Positions 56,205 through 64,000 of a DNA stretch of 64,000 bases are shown here, one piece after another. The position numbers and the translations under genes are program-made. The stretch's first letter is position 1. Every line of letters starts with the position of its first letter. Source of the stretch: Halichoerus grypus (Eukaryota > Chordata > Mammalia > Carnivora > Phocidae). Location of the stretch: the NCBI RefSeq assembly GCF_964656455.1, contig NC_135712.1, forward strand, positions 95,394,294 through 95,458,293. The letters run 5' to 3'. The notes beneath the pieces are model-generated. The model was given only the letters and a program-made list of their open reading frames with translations. It ran no database searches and was not told where the DNA came from.

Positions 56205-57270
56205 AAAAATGAGCTTACACTAATATGCCCACTTATAATCCAACATTACAGGGTTCATTTCAGCCTTTATTCTTTCCATATTTGGACTTTGTTCCACAGA
56301 TATTGCTGGCCTAAGACTCCTCAAAAAAAAAAAAAAAAGTAAGGGAAGGTAACCAATAAATATTTTAAAAGAGAATAAAAGGGCGGGGGAAGAAGAAGAA
56401 GAAAGAAAGAAAAGGGAAGGAGAGAAGGAAGAGCCCATGAGGGCTTTGATGAGAATCTGTAGTTTCTTCCCCTTCACAATGCCTCCAAAGACAATGACTT
56501 TCAACTCTTTTCAGCTGTTTCTTCCGGTATTTAACTCCATGCTAATACTCTTCATTCTTGATTAAAAACGAGAATTAGATATCAACTATAGCCTTCCCAC
56601 TGTAGGGGACTGTTGCTTTTTTATACCACTGATAAACTACACTTTGCTTGAGCAATTGGTTCTTCTGAGGGTCTTTCTGGATATCAACAGATGACATTGA
56701 GACCTATGATTTCTGGTATTGCTCCTGTTTCAAATGAATTCCCACATTTTATTGCCACTTGCTTTTCCAGAGGAGTTATATATGGTCAACACTTGCAAAG
56801 AAAAAGATATAATTTTTGAAGAAAAACTTATTGAAAAGATGACTTGGTGACAAATTGTATCTTAAGAGGGATAAGACACTCTGAAATAAGTTTGTCTGAA
56901 ACTAAACATTAGTCAAGTTTACTCAAAATGTTTCTGGGTGAAATGTAGGTTGAATATGCAGAGAAATAACAATTGGACAGAAGTGGTAATTAAAAAACCA
57001 CTCATGAGAAATTTTACAAAATAATACCAATAAAGAGCTCTAGTGATAAAAAGCATTGCTAATACTGCCAATTTTAAATCTAATTTCCCATTTGAACAAC
57101 TTTTTGAATACATTTTCCCTAGTGAATTTCTATATTCCTCCTAATCATTGACTTCCTATCTGGTAAATATTAGTTAAGGGTAAACCCTCTGTAATTTAAA
57201 AGTTTTGAACATGGCACTTTTCCTTTTTTACATATTCCAGTATACCTATAGCAACACTGAATACAAAGTT
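56205..57270. other. No recognised feature
   Basis: A pure A run at 56323-56338 and a GA-rich patch at 56390-56432. Otherwise unique-looking AT-rich DNA without a gene. Confidence 0.4.
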
Positions 57271-57276
57271 CAGTAT

Positions 57277-57905
57277 TGTGACGGTGTACCTGAACCAATG
57301 TGAGTTCGCTCCTTGGTGAGTCACAGAAAGTGCACCAGATGAGTTGTGGTGCAAAGAAAACTTTATTTGTAGCAAATAAGGAGATCATGGGGAATGGCTA
57401 TCAAAGCCATGACTCCCCAACAGAGGGTGAATGGTTTTGTTTAGGGTTAAGATGAATACTTAGATAGGGAAGCCTTATCATCGTATGTAGAGGCGGGCAT
57501 AAGGTCACTCATGCGCCTGAAGGAAACATGCCCATACATACATTGTATGTTATGTAAATGAGGCTGGTGCTCCTCCTTGGTTAGAGATTTTAGTATTATA
57601 ATGAGGTAAAGGTAATTGTAGATCATTCCAGAGGTCACTCTTTGGTCCATCTATGCAGGAAAGGTCAGGGGTTTAGCTCAAAAGATCTGGGTGGTCTGCG
57701 CCATGGGGACGTCTTGTGAGGACAGTGACTATCACCTGAGGGGTGGTTTCAGGTTTCATTTGCCTGAGTTAAGAGGTAAGCCAGAAAGAATTGCTTCAGA
57801 AAAAATATAAGATAAACGTTAGTGAGTACAAGCAGGTGGGCAGCAAAGGTCGGGATCTCGGGTTCTAGCTGGTGTCAACAGCATCTGCATTGCAACATCA
57901 TCCCT
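57277..57905 (-). mobile_element. Solo-LTR-like endogenous retrovirus relic
   Basis: A block of balanced composition between AT-rich flanks. Read on the minus strand it has a U3-like stretch, an AATAAAG signal (complement of 57361-57367) and a GCACC...CCAAGGAGCGAACTC...GTACACC...CACA end, the layout of an LTR 3' half. No gag, pol or env sequence and no second LTR was seen. Target duplication not identified. Family unknown. Confidence 0.5.
57361..57367 (-). terminator. LTR polyadenylation signal
   Basis: AATAAAG on the minus strand about 85 bp before the presumed LTR 3' end. Confidence 0.4.
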
Positions 57906-57958
57906 GTTGTTACTAAACATAAATGTATATTTATGATCATATTTAAAATCTGATGCCA

Positions 57959-58147
57959 GGGATGCCTGGGTGGCTCAGTCGGTTAAGTGTCTGCCTTCAG
58001 CTCAGGTCATGTTCCCAGGGTCCTGGGATCGAGCCCCGCATCGGGCTCCCTGCTCAGCGGGAAGCCTGCTTCTCCCTCTTTCTGCTGCTCCACCTGCTCT
58101 CTCTCTCTCTGACAAATAAATAATTTAAAAATAAAAAATAAAAAAAT
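57959..58147 (+). mobile_element. CAN-SINE (SINEC), young
   Basis: GGGATGCCTGGGTGGCTCAG head. Perfect 14-bp duplication AAAATCTGATGCCA at 57945-57958 and 58148-58161. Confidence 0.97.
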
Positions 58148-58161
58148 AAAATCTGATGCCA

Positions 58162-58465
58162 ACCAAGAACAAATAGGGTTGGCTTCAGTTAGAGTTAATA
58201 TGGGGCAAAATTTCATATGCAAGTTGTTCTGTGCATATCCAAAGGAGAGAGCTAATAGCACTGTTTCCTCTTTCATGTAGGCCTTTATCAGCAAGAAGAA
58301 CACAGGAAACTGTGTGGAGGTTGGTTTTCAAAACTTCTTCCCAGAGCATTAACTAAACCACAAAATTTCACTCTTTCTTTCTAACCATAGCTGTGTTGTA
58401 ATGGCGACATTCATTATTCATTATTACTGACATACAGGGACCATGAGAAATTCAGCAAAACCTTT
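58162..58465. other. No recognised feature
   Basis: AT-rich unique-looking DNA. Nothing supported. Confidence 0.4.
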
Positions 58466-58469
58466 TTTT

Positions 58470-58660
58470 TAAACCTTAATTTGTAGTCTCTGGTTGGGTG
58501 ACCTTGGACAAGTGAGTCAAGTTATTTTTTCAGCACAGTTACCTCCATGGCTGTATATGTGAAAAAGAATATTTGCCTTGCAGGTTGTTATGAAGATTAG
58601 GGAAAATGTTTTACAACCTTGTCTAGCTCTCAATAAATGGTAGTTGTTGGTAATCTATTC
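58470..58660 (+). mobile_element. MIR fragment
   Basis: 'gtctctggttgggtgaccttggacaagtgagtcaag', CCTCCATGGCTGTATATGTG, CAGGTTGTTATGAAGATTAG and 'ctctcaataaatggtagttgttgg' follow the MIR core. Confidence 0.75.
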
Positions 58661-59256
58661 AATACTGGAACAGAGCAAAATAAAATTAAGTATACAGGCA
58701 CACAAAAACTAGGAGGGGCTAACTCATTTGTAGTGAAGAATTTGAGAAATGTGTTATAGACCTGGAAGAATTGGGTTAACTTCTCGCAAGTGGAGCATTT
58801 GTAACTGACTGGCGAAAGGGAAGATTTCGGAGTCTTGCTCAAGTCAGAGAGCAGGCTAGCATGTCACACTTTTTCCTGCATCTTTTGTTAGGAGATCCTG
58901 TGCTGGGAATGTTGCAAGTCAGATTTTGTACAGTGTGACAGAAAAGGAGATATCAAGTTTAAAACTTTTCTTTTTGTTTGGTCCTTTAATACAATCAGAG
59001 GCCTTTAAATATTACCACAGAAATATTTGTATGGCTCATTGGAAGAAGATCAAGCAAATTCTAGGGATATAATTTTTAAATTTTAGTCACATAGGACACA
59101 TAGGAGAAACTTTTGCAAAGGGATTTTTTTTTTTTTTTTCAAATCAAGAACTTTTTGGAATTAAAGTCCTCTGATGGAACCAACTTGTCAGATCTTTTAT
59201 GACTCACAAGATTGAATTTTCTACTGAGATGGCAAGATGTCGAATGTATTTGTCTT
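58661..59256. other. No recognised feature
   Basis: Unique-looking DNA with a T run at 59126-59139. No gene. Confidence 0.4.
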
Positions 59257-59270
59257 AAAAACTCAGGGAG

Positions 59271-59478
59271 GGGCGCCTGGGTGGCTCAATTGGTTAAGCG
59301 ACTGCCTTCGGCTCAGGTCATGATCCTGGAGTCCCTGGATCGAGTCCCGCATCGGGCTCTCTGCTCGGCAGGGAGCCTGCTTCTCCCTATGACCCTCACC
59401 CCTCTCATGTGCTCTCTCTCTCTCTCTCATTCTCTCTGTCTCAAATAAATAAATAAATAATCTTTAAAAAAAAAAAAA
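59271..59478 (+). mobile_element. CAN-SINE, TGGAGTCCCTGGATCGAG subfamily
   Basis: GGGCGCCTGGGTGGCTCAAT head. It carries the same diagnostic block as the minus-strand copies at 11797, 55991 and 60539. Duplication AAAACTCAGGGAG around 59257-59270 and 59479-59491. Confidence 0.96.
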
Positions 59479-59491
59479 AAAACTCAGGGAG

Positions 59492-60350
59492 GGCAAACAT
59501 GTCTGACATTGATTTGTTCAAGGGGGTGGTAGTTCAGATTCAAACCAGATTATGTGTGTAGTTGGGATGCCAGTTTGATCTGTGGCGTGTGCACTGCTGG
59601 AGCTAAAACATGACCGGACATGTCTGGAGGACAGGTGGCACTCGTTCACCAGAAATCTATATTAGGAATGAAGCACCTCTTAAGAGATAAGTCGTCTTAA
59701 AGAAAGATGAGTCGGATGCATGGGGCGGGTCCAATGGCAAGGACTCCGTCACCCAATAGGCAATTTTGAGTATAGCATGGTTGATTTTAGATTCTCAACC
59801 TCCCTCCAAACCTTCCTCCAATTTCCTGGGATTCACGTAGGTTTAGGGGACTATACATCTATTTTTTTTTTTCAATCACAAATTTGTTTGTTGTAACAGC
59901 TTTTTAAGTTGAGTACAGATGGCCCTTTTTGTTTACCTGTGTATCATAGTGTAACACCAAAGAGTAAGAGGAGGGGGGAAAGTCCTCACACCCCATCCAC
60001 CCACCTCCATTTCTGCATGAACCTTAGACTATCTTCCCTGAGCTGAAGACTCCAGGGAACTAAGATCCCTTTGGCCTCTTAAGGGTCCTGGACAGTTTTA
60101 CAGTACTTGTGAAGGTCATAGTGGTAATCATCAAGAGCTGAGTCAGCTGTGAGCCTCAGATGTTTTCAGATGTGAGGCGCTCTCATCTAGCTACACAGAG
60201 GAAAAATAGCCCCAGGAGGGAAGAAAGGAAGAAAATGGCTGACCTTCATTCATTCAACAATTATTTGTTGACTAATTGACTAAAGTCCTAGAATATTTGG
60301 ATGCTGTGGGATGGAACACATTTGCAAGAGCCTGGAGGTCCTTCAGTAAA
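59492..60350. other. No recognised feature
   Basis: Unique-looking DNA of balanced composition. Around 59722-59760 a GGGGCGGG box and two CCAAT words occur close together, which is promoter-like but unsupported otherwise. Confidence 0.35.
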
Positions 60351-60357
60351 CAGTGGA

Positions 60358-60763
60358 GGGACGTCTGGGTGTCTCAGTCGGTTAAATGTCTGCCTTCGGC
60401 TCGGGTCATGATCCCAGTTCCTGGGATCGAGTCCCGCATTGGACTCCTTGCTCAGCAGGGGGCCTGCTTCTCCCCTCCCTCTGCCTGCCGCTCCCCCTGC
60501 TTGTGTTCTCTCTCTCTCTGACAAATAAAATCTTTATTTTATTTTATTTTTTTTAAGATTTTATTTATTTATTTGAGAGAGAGAGAATGAGAGAGAGCAC
60601 ATGAGAGGGGGGAGGGTCAGAGGGAGAAGCAGACTCCCCGCCGAGCAGGGAGCCCGATACGGGACTCGATCCAGTGACTCCAGGATCATGACCTGAGCCA
60701 AAGGCAGTCGCTCAACCAACTGAGCCACCCAGGCGCCCCAAATAAAATCTTTATTAAAAAAAA
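60358..60763 (+). mobile_element. CAN-SINE split by a nested SINE
   Basis: Body 60358-60538 (GGGACGTCTGGGTGTCTCAG head to AAATAAAATCTTTATT) and tail 60740-60763, separated by a reverse SINE. The flanks share an AYAGTGGA-type word (about 60350 and 60766). Confidence 0.93.
60539..60739 (-). mobile_element. CAN-SINE nested in another SINE's tail
   Basis: Reverse SINE of the GACTCCAGGATCATGACC subfamily. Perfect 16-bp duplication AAATAAAATCTTTATT (60523-60538 and 60740-60755), derived from the host SINE's own tail. Confidence 0.97.
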
Positions 60764-60969
60764 ATAGTGGAAAGCCAGTGCCTGTGAAATATGAAATATA
60801 CTTCTTTATGTCAACTCCATGAGGTGGGTTTTGTCTGTTTTAATTACTACTGTATCCCAAGAACCTACACTGGGAACCAATGCACAATAGGAGCTAATAA
60901 ATATTCGTCAAATTTGTTGAATGACTACAATTTCATTTACCCTCCTGGGCAGATTGTCCAGTAAAACAT

Positions 60970-61400
60970 GGTGTAATTGTTAATTTTATGTGTCAACTTG
61001 ACTGAGCCATGGAGTGCCCAAATATCTGGTTAAACATTTTTCTGGGTGTGTTTGTGTTTCTGGTGAGATTAACACTAGAATCAGCAGACTGAGTAAAGCA
61101 GGTTGCCCTCAGTGTGGGTGGGCTTCATCCAACCCACTGGAGGCCTAAATAGAACAAAAAAAGGCTGAGCAGGAGAGAATTTACTTTCTGCCTGATGGTC
61201 CTAAAGCTGAGACATTGGTCTTCTGCCTTTGGACTCGGACTCGGACTGAATATACCATCGGCTCTCCGGGACGTCAGCTTGCCAGCTGCAGACTGTGGGA
61301 TTCTCAGCCTCCACAATCACATGAGCCAATTCATTATAATAAATCTCTTCATATATAAAGAGACTGGTTTGTTTCTCTGGAGAAACCAGACTAATACAGA
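60970..61400 (+). mobile_element. MLT2-type ERVL LTR
   Basis: 'ttgttaattttatgtgtcaacttgactgagcc', CATTTTTCTGGGTGTGTTTG, 'aacccactggaggcctaaatagaac', TATACCATCGGCTCTCCGG, 'cctccacaatcacatgagccaattc', AATAAATCTCTTC and 'ctctggagaaaccagactaatacag' are in MLT2 order. AATAAA near 61340 is the LTR polyadenylation signal. No internal viral sequence is attached. Confidence 0.88.
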
Positions 61401-61810
61401 TTGATTATATGTAGATTATGCACACGGCCACTATCGAGAAGCCTCATTTCCTATTGCAGAATTCTCTGAAGTCAAACAGAATCCAAAGAAATTATAGTGT
61501 AATTTCATGGAAATAAACAATTTCAAAAGAGATTCATAGATTTTGATGATTATGAGCTATGCTTTGAGATACAGTGAATGCGTTAGCTTACAAGCTTCAA
61601 GTTGTATTTAGCGTCACTCTGTTTCAAGAAGTAATTACCGAGTGGACAGGAATCATATCCAGCCAGATGATACATTAGTATCTCTGAAGCCTAGGAGCCA
61701 CTTCCTTCTGGGGAAGTATATTTTCTTCCATGACATTGATGAGATCAAAAGGGAGAGGTATTTATATCTTTAGTAGTGATGAGGTCCCTGGGTCAAAATT
61801 GAGATGTGAG
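61401..61810. other. No recognised feature
   Basis: AT-rich unique-looking DNA. No gene. Confidence 0.4.
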
Positions 61811-61814
61811 GAAG

Positions 61815-62180
61815 TGACTCACCAAGATGGTGACATAGGTTGTTCCTGACTTTGTTCCCCCTTAAAAAAAAAAAAATTGCAAAAAAAAAAAAAGGTATCA
61901 GTGAGAGGATCCTAGCATGCAGAGGTGAGGCTGAAGTGTGCCCTGCATCGCAGAGACCAAGACAGTCTGCATTAATAGGGTAAGAGAAGCAGCTGCATGT
62001 TGACCGCATTGTTCCTCCCCCAGACAGCACTGTGAAGACGTCTCCCCTAAGCCTGCGGTTCCTCCAGTAGGAAAAGAGAACCCGGGGCAGGGGGGACCAG
62101 CAACCTCCACCCCTACTCACTGTAGGTTTCTTTTTGGGAGCACCAACTCTGATCTTGCACCATGAGGACTGCAGGGGAAT
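61815..62180 (+). mobile_element. Possible old L1 5' UTR piece
   Basis: CACCAAGATGGTGACATAGG followed by two A runs (61865-61877, 61883-61894) and a more GC-rich stretch resembles a degraded L1 start (compare AAAGATGGCGG at 36556). No ORF1 follows. Alternative: unclassified repeat. Confidence 0.35.
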
Positions 62181-63422
62181 CTGTATGGCTCAGCCATGGG
62201 GAATCTGTGATGAAGAACGGGGAAAACACAAGTTCCATGGGTGCAGTAGTTATTGTCTCTTTTGTTTCTAACTACAACCACAGCACCTGAAACAGTTCCT
62301 AGTACACAGAAGGAACTCAATATACTTTTGGGGAATAAACAAGTAATTGAATGAACACTATGAAGATCTGTGTAGGGGTAGAATATATTGAAGTTGTTTG
62401 TCACAAAGCCAATAGCATTAAAAAGCTTTTATAAATCTCCTGAATATGGAACTTATTTGCTAGCTGTTATTCTATAGAAATTTGAATGTGTTGTGGGTGT
62501 TAATTTGTAAATTCTATAGCTCTTCATTTCTCTAAGACAAATTTCTATTCTGCATCTCTATCTGGCCAAAATGGTAGGAAACCCAATATCATTCATCATT
62601 GGGCCTCCCTCTCCATTGCCAGGGTTGTGTAAAGGTCCTGGGAATCTGATGAGATCCAGAAAATTTGGCAAGGGCCATTTGGTTTCTTTCCACTGGGATG
62701 ATCACTGATATACTTGCCTGTTGCTTTGGAGGCAATCTGCTCTGTGGCATCTCTGCCAAAGTTTGAGAGCAGAGACTTTAGCAAGTTTAGAGCCTTGGTA
62801 TCTTGGATATAGGCTCCCTCATTTACGACGGCATCATGCCCTCTGTAGTTGTGCTAACATTCACAGTTGCTGCAAGGGAGTGAGGCATGAGCTCCTAATT
62901 CTCACAAAACCTCCAAATATCTTCCCCTTTGAAATCCAGGGGACTAATTTCTCCCAAGGGCTGCTACCATTGTTTTCTCTCCCTTTAAAAGAGTCCTGTG
63001 TGATCTCTGTTTAAAAGCCTTTAAAAAGGTAATGTCGGTTTTTCTCAGGCAGGGTGGGAAAAAGATGCCAAAACAGTCAGATTTTCTATTAAAAATATTT
63101 GGTAATAAATGATTTTCCTAGTTTTGCTGAAGGAAATGTCTGAAGTGAGGTTAGGAGTTTTGCTAAGGGCTAGCTGAAAATTATACCAGGATATACTTCC
63201 TAAAATAAAAGAGAACATCAAGGTTGGAATAATGACAACGACTAAATAAATCTGATTCATGTAAAGTTTTTTTGAGAAAATATATAATGAGAGGCAATAA
63301 TACAGATTACAGATTTAAAATATATATTTCTCTTAATCTTTCTCTTTAAATAGATATTATATTGTCAAAGTGAGCTCATTCTGTGCCAGTGTGCATACTA
63401 TCAGTTACTGGCTCGCAGCAAT
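62181..63422. other. No recognised feature
   Basis: Unique-looking DNA. A MIR/L2-type tail ('agttcctagtacacagaaggaactcaatatac') lies at 62295-62330. No supported gene. Confidence 0.4.
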
Positions 63423-63437
63423 AGAATACAAAGAAAG

Positions 63438-63631
63438 GGACACCTGAGTGGCTCAGTCATTAAGTGTCTGCCTTCGGCTCAGGTCATGATCCCAGCATCC
63501 TGGGATCCAGCCCCACATCGAGCTCCGCATCGGCTCCCTGCTCAGCGGGGAGTCTGCTTCTCCCTCTCCCTCTGCTACACTCTCTCTCTCTCTCTCTCTC
63601 TGTCAAATAAAATCTTAAAAAAAAAAAAAAA
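63438..63631 (+). mobile_element. CAN-SINE (SINEC)
   Basis: GGGACACCTGAGTGGCTCAG head. A 15-bp duplication with one mismatch, AGAATACAAAGAAAG (63423-63437) and AGAATATAAAGAAAG (63632-63646). Internal small duplication CACATCGAGCTCCGCATCGG. Confidence 0.96.
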
Positions 63632-63733
63632 AGAATATAAAGAAAGTACAGAAAGTTGAAGTATTTGGAAACCATTATAGTAATTGGTACACCATGGTAT
63701 CCAAGCTTATGATCAGAGAACTCATCTTGTTTA

Positions 63734-63938
63734 TTTTATTTATTTATTTTAAACATTTTATTTGTCAGAGAGTGCGCGTGGGAGATCGCACAAGCAGGGG
63801 GAGCTGCAGGCAGAGGGAGAAACAGGTTCCCTGCTTAGCAAGGAGCCTGATGCAATGTGGGAACTCTATCCCAGGACCCAGGGATCATGACCTGAGCCAA
63901 AGGCAGATGCTTAACTGACTGAGCCACCGAGGCATCCC
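63734..63938 (-). mobile_element. CAN-SINE (SINEC)
   Basis: Reverse SINE. A 17-bp duplication with one mismatch, AGAACTCATCTTGTTTA (63717-63733) and AGAACTCATATTGTTTA (63939-63955). Confidence 0.96.
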
Positions 63939-64000
63939 AGAACTCATATTGTTTAATAGAATATAGATCAGTTCAAATGCTGAACACATGTGGTGATTTG

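Noticed and set aside
1..64000. CRISPR array, bacterial operon, phage or plasmid system
   Set aside because: No regularly spaced identical repeats with unique spacers and no prokaryotic genes. SINE, L1, MIR, MLT and Tigger content shows mammalian nuclear DNA.

Overview
This is mammalian nuclear DNA, AT-rich and gene-poor. The interspersed repeats point to a carnivore of the bear/seal/weasel group (Arctoidea). About 27 tRNA-Lys-derived CAN-SINE (SINEC) copies are present, with the GGCGCCTGGGTGGCTCAG head, CT-rich body and AATAAAATCTTTAAA tail typical of these animals, together with carnivore-type LINE-1 3' ends. Dog-type young SINEC_Cf copies are not seen. Species assignment is inference. No protein-coding host gene could be supported; the window looks intergenic or deep-intronic.

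Layout. 1-4.2 kb: dense nested repeats (MER5A, SINEs, old and young L1 fragments), including a 17-bp-duplication-flanked composite built around two SINEs. 4.2-7 kb: mostly non-repeat DNA with the only non-L1 CpG-rich patch (about 5040-5470), a GC-box/G-quadruplex block upstream, a TATA-like site and a splice-donor-like CAG|GTGAAA. This is the best candidate for an unannotated promoter or first exon. 7-36.5 kb: sparse unique DNA with MIR, L2, MLT1, MLT2, MER5A, Tigger, young L1 fragments (17.3, 20.0 and 31.8 kb) and scattered SINEs.

36.5-42.5 kb: a full-length LINE-1 (36544-42489) with a 14-bp target-site duplication, a CpG-rich 5' UTR, an intact ORF1 and a decayed ORF2 (three in-frame stops and two frameshifts, but all endonuclease catalytic residues kept). 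42.5-52 kb: long unique AT-rich DNA, a SINE carrying a Z-DNA-type alternating GC palindrome, and a processed U6 snRNA pseudogene. 52-55 kb: an old minus-strand L1 interrupted by about 400 bp of foreign DNA that contains a 35-bp exact copy of sequence 2.45 kb upstream. 55-64 kb: young SINEs (one inside another), a solo-LTR-like relic with an AATAAA signal, and an MLT2 LTR.

The elements work together only in the sense that the L1 machinery explains most of the window. L1 supplied the endonuclease and reverse transcriptase that mobilised the L1 fragments, the SINEs and the U6 pseudogene, all of which carry A-tails and/or target-site duplications. No novel multi-gene system was found. The interest lies in unusual insertion and recombination structures and in the CpG-rich candidate promoter.
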